Shown here in pieces: positions 12,875 to 24,689 of a stretch of DNA of 64,000 bases. Each line of letters begins with the position of its first letter. The stretch's first letter is position 1. Under the pieces are notes generated by a model. It searched no databases. It had not been told where the DNA came from and worked only from the letters and a program-made list of their open reading frames with translations. This DNA is from Eurosta solidaginis (Eukaryota; Arthropoda; Insecta; Diptera; Tephritidae): NCBI RefSeq assembly GCF_040869045.1, contig NC_090319.1, positions 388,941,601 to 389,005,600 of the forward strand, given 5' to 3'. Both the position numbers and the translations under genes were made by a program.

Positions 12875-13318
12875 ATTTTCAATTTTTTAGTACTGCCTAC
12901 AAAAAGGCACTTGCTTATTAATTTAAGTAATTCCTGAGTGAAAATTCTTATCTTTATTTATTTGTTCAAAATAGCAAGATTTAAGAGAATTAGAGGAATT
13001 TTCGCTGACAACACTGGCGAAAACAACAGAATTCCACCTCGCATCATAACAAGAGAATTCCACCTCGTCTGTCAGCTACTTAATTTGCACAGCTGAAAAT
13101 CGTTCCAAAATTCGCATACGCCTGAAAGTTTAAAAGAATCATGGTGAAAGTCGCGTACGCCTAAAAATATGCAAGGACGTGCATTGAGTTGGGCCTTCAA
13201 CGAGGTGGAACAACGCCTGTAACACTCAGGAGGCTAGCCATGAAGGTCTGGCGTAATCTTCTAAATAGTTCGACTTGTGCGTTACGTAGCTCAAATTTTT
13301 TGACCAAACATTGTACTG
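12875..13318. other. Intron sequence with a short GAATTCCACCTCG direct repeat
   Basis: AGAATTCCACCTCG occurs twice at about 13029-13070, and its inverse (ACGAGGTGGAA) at about 13200. Nothing else recognised. Confidence 0.5.
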
Positions 13319-14515
13319 TCACCGAGTTTTATACTAAATTTCAGGTTTCAAGTCTCTAGATATCCAGGAAGTTAGTTAAAAATCGATTGCAAGATTCCCA
13401 ATTTAAAACTAGTTTTCTCAATATCTCGATCCATGCGCCACCTAGCGGAATTTTTTTAATAAAATATTGCATTGTCGCCGGATTCTGATTTACGTCCCAA
13501 GTTTCATGTCTCTAGCTCATCAGGAAGTTACTCGAAAATCGATCGCAAGATTCCCCCCGTTTTTGAAGGATTTGCAGTTATCTTGACTAGCGCTCCACCT
13601 AGCGGAACTCTGTTTTCTATAAGTTGTATTGTCACCAGGCCTCCAAGTGCTAAGCTTCAAGTCTCTAGGTAACCGGGAAGTTAGCTAAAAATGGATTGAA
13701 CGATTGCCAAATTAAAATTTATTTTCTTACATCTCCATCCGCGTGGCACCTAGCGAATTTTTTTGATCAAATGTTGCATTGTCACCGGGTTCTGATCCAC
13801 GGCCTAAATTACAAGTCGCTAGCTCACCGGCAAGTTACTCAAAAAGCGATCGCAAGATTCCCCTCGTTTTTCAGGGATTTGTAGTTATCTCAATTAGCAC
13901 GCCACCTGGCGGAATTTTGTTTTCTGTAAATTGTATCGTCACCAAGCCTCGAACTGTGAGCCGGGTTTCAAGTCTCTAGGTCACTGGGAAGTTAGTAAAA
14001 AATTGATTGAAAGATTTCCAAATTAAAATAAATTTTCCTAATATCTCGATCCATGCGCCACCTAGCGAATTTTTTTTTATAAAATATTGCATTGCCACCG
14101 GGTTCTGACTTACGGCTCAAGCTTCATATCTCCAGCTCACCGGGAAGTTACTAAAAAATCGATTGCAATATTCCCCTCGTTTTTCAAGGATTTGTAGTTA
14201 TCTCACTTAGCGCGCCACCTAGCGGAATTTTCTTTTCTGTAAATTATATTGCCACCAAGCCTCGAACTGTGCGCCAAGTTTCAAGTCTCTAGGAAAAATT
14301 TAAAAATTCCCAAATCAAAATTAATTTCTTAATATCTCCATCCATGCGCTACCTAGTGCAATTTTTTTGATCAAATGTTGCATCGTCACCGGGTTCTGAC
14401 CCACGGCCAAATTTTCACCGGAAAGTTACTCAAAAAGCGATCGCAAGATTCCCCTCGTTTTTCAGGGATTTGTAGTTATCACAATTAGCACGCCACCAAC
14501 GGAACTTTATAAAAA
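13319..14515 (+). repeat. Satellite-like tandem array, monomer about 157 bp, alternating A/B dimers
   Basis: Eight successive monomers are marked by CACCGGGTTCTGA- or CACCAAGCCTCGA-type starts near 13319, 13476, 13633, 13783, 13940, 14097, 14252 and 14388 (spacings mostly 150-157). Each holds CAAGTCTCTAG or TCTCTAGCTCACCGG, GGAAGTTA, ATCGATNGCAAGATTCCC and GCGCCACCTAGCGGAA. Alternate monomers are more alike, giving a dimer of about 310 bp. A single inverted relative lies at 38452-38600 inside a TIR element. The last unit is shorter and runs directly into the element at 14516. Confidence 0.85.
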
Positions 14516-14599
14516 AACAAGTAAGGAAGGTTAAGTTCGGGTGTAACCGAACATTGCATACTCAGTTGAGAGCTATGGAGACAAAATAAGGGAAAATCA

Positions 14600-15145
14600 C
14601 CTCGTAGTAAAATGAACCTAGGTTAACCCTGGAATGTGTTTGTATGACATGTGTATCAAATGGAAGGTATTAAAGAGTATTTTAAGAGGGAGTGGGCCAT
14701 AGTTCTGTAGATGGACGCCATTTAGGAATATCGTCATAACGGTGGACCAGGGCTGACTCTAGAATTTGTTTGTACGATATGGGTATCAAATGAAAGGTGT
14801 TAATGAGTATTCTAAAAGGGCGTGGGTCTTAGTTATATAGGTGGACGCCATTTAGGGATATCGTCATAACGGTGGACCAGGGCTGACTCTAGAATTTGTT
14901 TGTACGATATGGGTATCAAATGAAAAGTGTTAATGAGTATTTTAAAAGACAGTGGGCCTTAAATCTATAAGTGGACGCCTTTTCGAGATATCGCCATTAA
15001 GGTGGACCAGGGGTGACTCTATAATGTGTTTGTACGATATGGGTATCAAATTAAAGGTATTAATGAGGGTTTTAAAAGGGAGTGGTGGTAGTTGTATATG
15101 TGAAGGCGTTTTCGAGATATCGACCAAAATGTGGACCAGGGTGAC
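14600..15145 (+). repeat. Four 130-bp tandem units inside the AACAAGTAAGG element
   Basis: The phrase TTTGTACGATATGGGTATCAA recurs (first 20 bases or so) near 14636, 14766, 14896 and 15026, exactly 130 apart. Each unit also has GGTGGACCAGGG and GATATCGTCATAACGG-type text. The first unit is the most diverged. Confidence 0.85.
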
Positions 15146-16315
15146 CCAGAACATCATCTCTCGGGTACCGCTAATTTATTTATATATGTAATACCACGAA
15201 CAGTTATCCTTCCAAGATTCCAAGAGCTTTTGATTTCGCCCTGCAAAACTTTTTCATTTTCTTCTACTTAATATGGTAGGTGTCATACCCATTTTACAAA
15301 GTGTTATTTGCGTTATATTTTGCGTCAATAGACCAATCAAATTACCATGTTTCATCCCTTTTTTCGTATTTGGTATATTATTATGGCATTTTTTTCATTT
15401 TTAGTAATTTTCGATATCGAAAAGGTGGACGTGGTCATAGTCGGATTTCGGCCATTTTTTACACCAATATAAAGTGAGTTGAGATAAGTACGTGAACTGA
15501 GTTTGGTAAAGATATATCGATTTCTGCTCAAGTTATCGTGTTAAAGGCCGAGCGGAAAGACAGACGGTCGACTGTGTATAAAAACTGGGCGTGGCTTCAA
15601 CCGATTTCGCTCCTTTTCACAGAAAACAGTTATCGTCCTAGAATCTAAGCCCCTACCAAATTTTACAAGGAGTGGTAATGTTTTGTTCGACATATGGCAT
15701 TAAAAGTATCCTAGACAAATTAAATTAAAAAGGGCGGAGCCACGCCCATTTTGAAAATTTCTTTTATTTTTGTATTTTGTTGCACCATATCATTACTGGA
15801 GTTGAATTTTGACATAACTTACTTATATATTGTAAAGATATTACCTTTTCTTTTAAAATTTGATTTTAAAAAAATTTTTTTTTAAAAGTGGGCGGGGTCG
15901 TTCTCCGATTTTGCTAATTTTTATTAAGCATACATATAGTAATAAGAGTAACGTTCCTGCCAAATTTCTTCATGATATCTTCAACGACTGCCAAATTACA
16001 ACTTGCAAAACTTCTAAATTACCTTCTTTTAAAAGTGGGCGGTGCCACGCCCATTGTCAAAAATTTTACTAGTTTTCTATTCTGCGTCATAAGTTTAACT
16101 CACTTACCAAGTTTCATCGCTTTATCCGTATTTGGTAATGAATTATCGCACTTTTTCGATTTTTCGAAATTTTCGATATCGAAAAAGTGGGCGTGGTTAT
16201 AGTCCGATATCGTTCATTTTAAATAGCGATCTGAGATGAGTGCCCATGAACCTACATACCAAACTTTATCAAGATACCTCAAAATTTACTCAAGTTATCG
16301 TGTTAACGGACGGAT

Positions 16316-16344
16316 GGGTGGACGGACGGACGGACGGACGGACA
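16316..16344 (+). repeat. (GGAC)n microsatellite
   Basis: Short GGAC tetramer run at the right end of the AACAAGTAAGG element. The inverse copy at 47135 has GTCC tetramers at the same internal position. Confidence 0.85.
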
Positions 16345-16523
16345 TGGTTAATAATTGTAGCTACAAAATTGCTTTCGTCACACAGTACGCTGCCATTTGT
16401 TGTTATTTTTGCATCATTTCAGTTTTTTATTTTGTTAGCTTTGTTACTCGCTGTGATATTTTTGCCAGTGCAACTCTTTTCGGTGTCTGAAGTTTGAACT
16501 GTTCCGGATAAATAACTTTAAAA

Positions 16524-16980
16524 TTTTTTTTTCGAAAGTATCATGGTTTTTCGGAAATATAATATTCCTATTTGGACTAAACTTGGAGATGTAACCCCAC
16601 AGGAAAAATGTAGCACAAAATATCTAGGAGTCATACTTGATTGTAAGTTGCCGTGTGAGCTCCATGTGGAAAATATAGAGAAGAAAGCCTCCGCGGCACT
16701 GTTTGAACGCAAGGGGATGCTAGGATGTACGTGGGGCCTATCAGCCCAACTCTCTCATTGGGTATTTACGGCAGTTGTCAAACCCATATATTACTATGGG
16801 GTCCTTGTTTGGTAGAAAGCCACACAAAAAAGTACTTATGATAAATACCCCTCTAGTATACAGGATATCAATGATTAGCACAACGGGAGCCCTATAACTA
16901 ACCCGACAAGAGCATTGCATGCCATTCTACGCATCCTGCCTACCGGCCTAATGGCCAAGCTATTTGGCTCTATTTTGGGA
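16524..16980 (+). pseudogene. LINE reverse transcriptase thumb remnant (I/LOA-like family)
   Basis: Plus strand: VFRKYNIPIWTKLG, CSTKYLGVILDCKLP, EKKASAALFERKGMLGC, LSHWVFTAVVKPIYYYGVL, then a nonsense TAG where the relative at 33.1 kb has Trp, followed by KATQKSTYDK and a decayed NPTRALHAILRILPTGLMAKL. The order and spacing match the LINE at 31.8-34.0 kb. It is 5' truncated: the palm and YADD are missing. Confidence 0.8.
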
Positions 16981-16984
16981 TCAA

Positions 16985-17290
16985 TTGGGGACTATTACGT
17001 GATTCGTTCGCTTTAATTTCGAGGTTAATTTGTGGTAATTTCCTGATAATCCTGGGGAATATTTCTGTGTTTCCCTTGGGGTAATTTGGATATCACTTTG
17101 GCGTAAATTCAGGATGGTTTTAGAGGCTATTTCGGGATAATTTAAGGATAATTTAGGGGTTATTTCGGGGCTGTGGCTACTGTTTCGGACCCTCAAACTA
17201 TTAGAAAATGGCCAGGTTAAGCCCACAAAATAGTTCCCAATATCATCATGAAATTACATCGAGGTGACCCCGAAATGACCGTTCTTTGAG
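16985..17290 (-). repeat. Degenerate short-period array, ATGATCCCGAAA family (inverse orientation)
   Basis: Words such as GGTAATTTCCTGATAATCCTGGGG, TATTTCGGGATAATTTAAGG and TTTCGGGGC (each read within 20 bases or so) recur at about 12-15-base steps. It takes the place where the RNase H region of the flanking LINE ghost would be expected. Confidence 0.55.
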
Positions 17291-18029
17291 ATATACCATT
17301 CTAAGAGTTCATTATTAGTAATCTATCAAATTAACAAAGAGTCAACAAAGAAGAAATATGTGGTACACGCATGGTATATACGTAATTTTTTTGTATGAAC
17401 ACTTCATAGAATATTCGAATAGTGAAATAAACCGTAACCTCACTTTTAAAATCGGAAAGCTTCTTGCCTCCCCACTTAGCTTAAAGTTTTTCTAAGCTTA
17501 AATTCAATATGATAGTTTTAGTATGCTAAATCTGGAGTTGATTACATACATAAATTGGAATCTTTTTTTTTTTTGTCGTTTTACTTACACAAATAAAATG
17601 TTTCGAGTTAGGGTTCTAAAACAAATAGTCTGCCCAAAAAAACCTTGTGTATAAAATATATATTTTCGTATTTCGCAACTGGCCCAAAGCACGTATTTTT
17701 ATTGATTGAACAGGATTATTTTAGGTTAAAAAAATAAAAGAGAATTTTGTGAGAGAGACTGGGATAAGCGAAAACAAAATGAGGGAAAGTGTTACTAGGT
17801 CAAAAACATTTAACCCCATTTGCCTAACATAAGTTATCTCTTTTACACCGAGTTAATTTAAAAAAATTTTAAAAGCGTATGAATTTCATGCCAGGTATAC
17901 TCTGAGTTGAAAAGAGTGAGCCTTTGAAATTACTTAATTAAATATGTTGTAATATGTTGTCGTAAGCTCTATTTAAATATGTTAGCTCATCTGGCAGAAT
18001 ATTTTCTTATTTACTATCACATCCTTACC
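17291..18029. other. AT-rich sequence between two parts of a LINE ghost
   Basis: No coding or repeat signal recognised. Confidence 0.5.
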
Positions 18030-18161
18030 TTATTCGGTCCTGCTTTTTAAAAAGGTTTTTCAGTTTGGTCGTTAAAAACAACGTCTGCTAGCACTACGGA
18101 CGCATTGAGTCTATGTGAGGTCCTCATGGAGCGGCCAGTTCAACCTAGCCTAACCTTAGAA
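18030..18161 (+). mobile_element. LINE 3' untranslated end (same family as 31.8 kb)
   Basis: GGTTTTTCAGTTTGGTCGTT, ACTACGGACGCATTGAGTC and TATGTGAGGTCCTCATGGAG are nearly the reverse complement of 31811-31919. It ends GCCAGTTCAACCTAGCCTAACC, a decayed (CTAAC)n tail. Same orientation as the RT remnant at 16524. Confidence 0.8.
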
Positions 18162-20608
18162 ATGGGCTTGAGCTGCGATTCATAAACAAATTACGGTCAT
18201 AAGATTTATTTAAGAAATAGATATTTTTTATTAAATTTCTCGCTTCGTAAATAATAAGTATTTTCGAGATTTCTACTTCGCTCGGAAAATGGCGGGTATT
18301 TTTATGGTAATTTCTAAAACCTGATTAACAACTCCATTTTAGTGTCGCTTTTCAGCTTACAATAACTACTATTCTTACTAATTTCTGTACAATTCACTAG
18401 CAAGAGTTATCTAATACAAAAAAAAATCTCAAGCGTACAAAGATCACCGAACTTTGAATTAATAAACAAAAGCAATAAACAAAATATTATATCAAGTTAT
18501 AACTTAAAACTATTGTATGAAGCTAGACAAAAAACAAAAACAGCTAAAATAAAAACCAATTTTTATTTTGCTATACATTTATTTGTTCGCTGAGTTCAAA
18601 GTGCCAGCACAAACGCTAAATAATTTAATGATTTACTTAACAAGTATTCAAGTTAGCAAGCAAAAAAACAAAAAAAGTGTTACGCATATCTACCTACATA
18701 CATACGTAATTTTAGCGCAATTAAATTTTTTGCTTTCTATGCAGCGTTAACGAAATTAGTTGAAATGAATCAAGGAAATGAGTAATTAATATTTCCTTCT
18801 AAGTAATTTGGTATTGTAAATTTAGATTTATTTTATCAAATGATTTAGCAACTGTTTAGGAATAATTTACAAAGACACTAAGCTATAGTCCGAAATTAAG
18901 AAGTTTGCAACCATTGCATATATATCAAGCCAGTTAACGATCTCAAACAGCCTTTAATAGAAATTTAATCGTGACAGTCATGCAATTTCACAAAAATCTC
19001 AAATTTCCCAGAAAATTCGCACGCCAATCATTTTTCAAAAGTTAGGAGATAGTAAACAAGACAAACTAAACGACTTCAATTAAATGAAAAATACTCTGAA
19101 AAATAAGCATATACACATTTGAAATCGCATATGTATATGTATATGTGTCAATGTGTGCCGCGATACTAATAATAATTTCAAGCAATTAATTTTATTACTT
19201 TTCACCTCTAAGCCGACATTTGGCCTAGAGCTCGAAATCATAAAACAATCAATATTGGAATAAGGCAAATAAAATAAATTTCTATTACCGGCATACATAC
19301 ATGCAGTAGCGTACAGAAAAAAAGCAGTGGTAATTTTTCTCAAATTTCATGACTTAAATTTCCTTTTTTTGTTTTCGATTTTCAAAGCAAAACTTTCTAC
19401 GAATTTGGTAGCTGAAACTATGCAAACCAATCGCGAAACCGTTATCCAAAATATTTTTTGAATGTTCGAGAAAATTGTACGAAGATTTCGTACTTACAGG
19501 TTTCTCAAAATTTGCATTGAATTTTTTTTTTTTTAATTTTTTCGGAAGGGAATTTTGTGAATTTTGAGAGACATATAACTTGTAATTTGTTCAAAAAGTT
19601 TTTGAGATGCTTTTTCTTTAAAAACTGAGACTGCCATTTTTCTGTTCGCTTCTGTTTATATAAACGCATTAGATCTAAAACTAATAATATTGTGAAGTTA
19701 GAATTACTATATAACTCGTTCAAAAATAAATCATAATAACGCTATTTAGCCAATTAAATATAAATTTACGAAAAAACAATAACTGGCAGTCATATTAATT
19801 GTAATTTCACCAATACAAAATACTAAACCAATAAGGAAAACCGATTTCGCATAAATGATTCAAAGCGCATTAAACTGGTTTTATACATTGATTTATTAAT
19901 TAAGCAATAATAATTAACTTCATTTATTTGGGATTAAGCTGAGTATAAAACTAATGCAGGAAGCGTAGAGCCCCTCTTAAACTCATATAATCCGATCAAA
20001 ATTCAATCCTGACAAAGCCCGTCCGTTAAACCCCAATACGTTCAATTTACAGTTAAATGCAGGAAATATTTAAAAAAAACCTAAGCGGTGATTTTTTTTT
20101 TTTTTTTTCTGTTCGCCCTTGTTTATGAAAACTCTAAATAAATAACATAGAGACTATTTCAGCAAAACATTTTGGATAGAGTAAAACTTAGATAATGTAA
20201 ACTTAAACTCCATTTGTTTTGTTAAATACAATTTGAGGCTTCTATTTTGCACACGTAGAAAAAACCTTAGGCTACAGGAATGTTCTAAGCTTAATTTAAT
20301 TATTCATTATTGAACTAAATAGAATGACGCAAAGTCTTGAGAAGCTAAAATTTAATTTCTATTTATATTTTTAGTTTCGTTTGAATGACGAAAATTCGTG
20401 ACTAGTTATGGGTTGGTGAGCCAGCGAACGGTTATGGGCTATCGATATAAGATGACGTAACGCTTTTTACTTTCAAAATCTAATAAATATATGTATGTTC
20501 GTACGCGCATAGTTAGTTGTTGCGTTACAGAAAGCATAAAATTGTATATAATATAGTGTGGTACAGGGCGTATACGTAACATTGGCTGTGTATTTGCTGG
20601 TTTTAGGT
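18162..20608. other. AT-rich intron sequence, nothing recognised
   Basis: A-, T- and AAACAAA-rich. A lone TATCGATA octamer lies at 20440-20447. No open frame of note. Confidence 0.5.
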
Positions 20609-20960
20609 GCGGCCACCGTGGTGTGATGGTAGCGTGCTCCGCCTACCACACCGAAGGTCCTGAATTCACGCGCCGGGAAAAGCAACATCAAAATTTTAGA
20701 AAAAAGCTTTTTCAATTAGAAAAAAATTGTTCTAACGGGGTCGCCCCTCGGCAGTGTTTGGCAAGCACTCCGAGTGTACTTCTGCTATGAAAAGCTCTCA
20801 GTGAAAACTCATCTGCCTTGTGCTGTTCAGAGTCGGCATAAAACATGAAGGTCCCGTCCCGCCAATTTGTAAGAAAAATTAAAAGGAGCACGACACAAAT
20901 TGGAAGGGAATTTCGGCCTAAAATCTCTACGGAGGTTGTCGCGCCCTACATTTATTTATT
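20609..20960 (+). mobile_element. tRNA-type SINE, near full length
   Basis: GCGGCCACCGTGGTGTGATG starts the tRNA-related head, followed by GTAGCGTGCTCCGCCTACCA, a B-box-like GGTCCTGAATTCACGCGCC, CGGGGTCGCCCCTCGGCAGT, AAGCACTCCGAGTG, AAAACTCATCTGCCTTG, CATGAAGGTCCCGTCCCGCC, and an end at GCGCCCTACATTTATTTATT. This is the best plus-strand reference copy in the window. The likely parent tRNA was not determined. Confidence 0.85.
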
Positions 20961-21037
20961 TTGTATGCTGCACAAAGGATGTAAATATACATATTCTGTT
21001 TTACTCCAAAGTACAGGCAATGCCTTTACGGGCTATT

Positions 21038-21112
21038 TCGGCTCGGCTTTAGTTCTCTTCGGAGGTTATAGCGCCTTTAATTTATTTATTTATTTTTTAT
21101 TTATTTATTTAT
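21038..21112 (+). mobile_element. SINE 3' tail fragment
   Basis: TTTCGGCTCGGCTTTAGTTC and CTTCGGAGGTTATAGCGCC, then TTTATTTATT repeats: the last 60 bp of the SINE family seen at 20609 and 36541. Confidence 0.65.
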
Positions 21113-21235
21113 TAGTCTACAAATTTAACAAATAATCAGACTAAATATAATTACGGATTACAGAATAAATTACAGAAGCATATATAGTGAGTGAAATTAT
21201 ATTATAAAATATGTATATATATTATTAAATCAGTT

Positions 21236-21457
21236 GTCGGGATGGACTGTGATTCTGAGCAACGGAGTTGATTATTAGTGCTGTCGGAATTGACGTGATT
21301 TCGAGCAGCTGATGTATATTTAACACACAATAAGTAGGGCTGCGATGTGTGGGAGGTTGGGAATGACGTGATTCCAAGCCACCCGCCCAAATTACTGGAG
21401 CTGGTGATAAGAGTGGGAGTTTGGGAAGGACATGATTCCAAGCCACCCACCCAAATC
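21236..21457 (-). repeat. Minisatellite, four diverged copies of a TGACGTGATTCCAAGCCA-type unit
   Basis: Copies start near 21239, 21284, 21351 and 21416. The last two are about 42 bp long, 65 bp apart and nearly identical (TTGGGAAGGACATGATTCCA against TTGGGAATGACGTGATTCCA). ATTTATTTATT and CTACA phrases occur on both sides (21082-21122 and 21463-21487), as a direct repeat around the array. Confidence 0.65.
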
Positions 21458-21489
21458 ATTTCGTATTTATTTATTAATTAATCTACAGA

Positions 21490-23989
21490 TTGACAAATCT
21501 TATGCTTATCAATATAAATACAAAAGAATTTTCAAAAACAAAGAAATAACAGATTTAGTTTAACATGTTAATTGTGAAACAGTTATGGGTTCAAGGCAGT
21601 GAGTATATATTTTTGTATACTGTAAAGTCTGTGACAAGTATCAATATCATTTCAGTGATTACACAGGCCAACAAGAAATTTGACCAAAAACCAGACCATA
21701 CTTTCCTAAAGGTTTTCGATGCGCTGAATTCCAATCTGGGCGCAGAATTGCTCTATCACGTCAGGATTTTGAGATATCCTAACCTAAATGTGCAAAAAAC
21801 CCCATTTTTGCCTATTTTTGAGGTTATATATAAACGACAGACACATAGCATCTTAAATAACAAGTCTTTCTCTTACGAATGGCGTTGAGCTTGCTCAAAT
21901 ATCTTTTATCGAACGTTTTATGGGGAAAAAATTTTAGTGCATTACAACGGATAATTAGACCTACGTTTAAATTGTCTAGTTCCGGTTTTACATTAAACCG
22001 ACGGATGTTACTCTATACCTTCCAGTATTACCAATTTGGATAACAATGTTCGACTATAAGCTACTGTGAAAGTTAAGACATTAATTTTTTTGCTTCCTTC
22101 TCTTAATCCCCAACTAGTTTAAGTATGATTGTTTCGGTTAGAAAAAAATCGAAGGAAAAAATAAAACAGTTCTTATAAACAGGTGTACAGAAAAATCAAA
22201 TGATAATCTCATTTAGAACAACAATTCTATAAACATGTTAATACACTTTCATGCTTACATGTTATTTCGCTTACGCTTAAACGTTGTACGGCAAATTAAA
22301 TGATTACGCCTTTACACCAATTCGCGACTACGAATTGACGGGTCGTAGAGAAAAACTTTAAGCCATCAGCAGCACTGGATTATGTAAGCGTTAGTTTCGA
22401 AACTTACCTTACAGAATCCAGGAACTTAGAAAAACAGAAAATGTAAAATTAGGTCTCTCCACGTAACAGCAAACGAACTGTAAAGTAATTGCTATTCAAA
22501 ACTGCACTATATCCTGAAATAAATATTTATTCCCAAGGAAATATCAAAAATCTGAGTATATTAATTTCTTTTCAGCATTAAAGCCTTAGGTCTGTTCTTC
22601 AAACACCACTTTTATTCCACAAATACGCAACTTTAAATTACGCCTATTCGACTGCAGCATCATCAGCGTCCAACATTAACTAGATTATTGGTACTCCTGA
22701 AGGCATTTTATGGTAACTGCTATTGGCTTAAACTCAGACATCAGGCAGTAGGCAACAGACACTTGTTGTTCATCTCCTTCAATACACATTTATGGTATTT
22801 GGCATTTATTTTTCTTTTTTGGAGTTGAAAAGTGGCAAAAGTGTCGGCAACAAGTGTATTTAATAACGCCATATACATAGTTATATATACACATATACAT
22901 ATAAAGTGCAGTTTTTTGCACAGATATTCATATGTTGCCTCATGTTGCACGCAAAGTGAATGCGCAACATAAATAAAAAAAGTAAAAAAAAATAAAACAA
23001 CCAAAATGCAAACTACCAAATGTAACGCGTGAAAACGATAAAGTTATGAGCGTTTTTATCCCACTTTACAATGTTTGTTGTTATCTTTTGTTTTTTACTC
23101 TTAGTATATGTGTTTGGTGTTGCATTTCGAGTCACTTACCACTTGTTCGCTGTTGCCATTTATCCGCACTTTTTTCCACGGATCAGTCGCTCCTTCTTTT
23201 GCTTCTTTTTTCACATGTGTAAATGCCACGCTTGTGCTTTCACGGTCTTATCCTTACACCAGTGGCAGTTATGAAAGTCAAAAAAAAAGAAAGTAACGCG
23301 AAATTTTCACAATAAAGATGCCCAAAAAATAAGTAAAAATCGTTACTTTGCTACTCGCAACAGATTTTTGCACTTGCGGCAGTTTGTTGTCAGTGGCTGG
23401 CACTTACCGAAAGCCTTGTAGTCTCTTTAGATCTTGCATACATGTACATTTTCAATACTGCCACGCGGAATAAATGCGTCGAATTTATGCATACAACACG
23501 GTCTGGTGCGCCAAAGGCCAGTAACAAGCGCTCACACTGGAGCGAGCGCAAATGCGTACATGCATATAAACCTGCGTGTAAAAAAGTAGCAGCTAAATTT
23601 TTTTATTGAACATCGTCGGCGCATTGAACTCGAGTTTAGAAGCCATTTTAGAGCTTACCTGTACCGTAATATTAGGATAATTTTTTAGTATGAAGCTCAA
23701 TTCATTTTAGTCTGGCAAAGTACAGATCTGAAGTCGATCAAAATCCAAAAATGCCATTAATTTTTGACAATGTAAGGTGTTATTAGATACTTTCTTACAT
23801 GTAAAAAACTATCAATTCACATGAACAAATTTCCTTAAACTGATCATTTTTGTTTTATTTTAAGGCTGTGCATTACATTACATCATCGTTGCCTCCATCC
23901 AACAGAGCAGTGAATTAATAAGTAAGCGCTGTAACACAATGCATTAAATCGTCGAATATATATTTCGAAGAGACAAGTGCCAGATGATG
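21490..23989. other. Intron sequence, nothing firmly recognised
   Basis: A 107-codon open stretch at 21565-21888 has no domain. The segment 21670-21890, with GATTTTGAGATATCC and AAAACCCCATTTTTGCC phrases, has the less AT-rich, uniform look of an old dispersed repeat, but no second copy is in the window. Confidence 0.45.
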
Positions 23990-24680
23990 ACGAAACATTA
24001 TGACGCAGTACATTACATTAAGCATTGACCACCCTGAAAACACCCCGAAATGGTCCCGAAAACAATCCCGAAACCATCCACAGTTAGTACTGAAATTATA
24101 CCAAAAACATTTAAACTGGTCCCGGAGCCAATCACGGGACTCATACCGGAGTGATAAGGAGAGAGTCCCAAAGTGATGCACAAACTGTCCCCAGATAATC
24201 CATAAAGAGTATAAAAATGATCCAAAAACAATTCAGAAGTAATGCATAGATAGTCCTGCAATGATCGCGAAAGAAATTATTCGCAAGTGGTCCCGAATTC
24301 GTTCTTTAATTAGTCTCAAAAGGTATCCCTTACGATCACGAAACAGTCATGATATAATCTAAAAACAAACTGAAGATGATACAAAGATGATGACAAACTT
24401 ATCTAAATATTTTCGAAACCATTCCCAAATTAGAATGAAACGGTCCCGAACTCTTTCCGAAATGATCTAAAAATCAAAACTGAACTAATCCCGAAAAGAA
24501 TACCGATATTTCAAAGAAATAATGCATAAAAGTATCTCGAAATTATCCCGAAAACGATCCCGAAAAGAACTGCAAACAGTTCCCGACTAATGGTATTGAC
24601 CCAAAAAAGTTCCGAAATGCCGAAATTTTACCCTTGAGGACTAGAAACCATACTCCCTAAATAGCCTCGAATGATCCAGA
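23990..24680 (+). repeat. Degenerate short-period array, unit about ATGATCCCGAAA
   Basis: GGTCCCGAAA, ACAATCCCGAAAC, TGATCCAAAAAC, GTGGTCCCGAA, GGTCCCGAACTC and TTATCCCGAAAACG words recur about every 12-13 bases over 700 bp, with every copy different. Stops are frequent in all frames, so a protein origin is not supported. Confidence 0.7.
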
Positions 24681-24689
24681 TGCTCTGCT

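Larger units (their letters stand above)
14516..16347 (+). mobile_element. AACAAGTAAGG element, near full-length copy truncated at the GGAC-repeat end
   Basis: Begins AACAAGTAAGGAAGG followed by a hairpin-capable GTTCGGGTGTAACCGAAC, then four 130-bp tandem units (14600-15145), then a longer non-repetitive body with recurring CCACGCCC/GGGCGTGG words and two passages carrying TTTCGATATCGAAAAAGTGG-like blocks. It ends in (GGAC)n at 16316-16344, just after TCAAGTTATCGTGTTAACGG. The relative at 47135 continues for another 140 bp past this point. No coding frame and no LTRs. A high-copy non-autonomous element of unknown class. Confidence 0.8.

Noticed and set aside
20609..20680. Possible tRNA gene
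   Set aside because: A/B-box-like text is present but no cloverleaf with a proper anticodon arm or terminator. The same 350-bp unit recurs elsewhere, so it is a SINE head.
23990..24680. Decayed protein-coding gene or CRISPR-like array
   Set aside because: Units of 12-13 bp with no constant spacers and stops in all frames. The sequence is eukaryotic.
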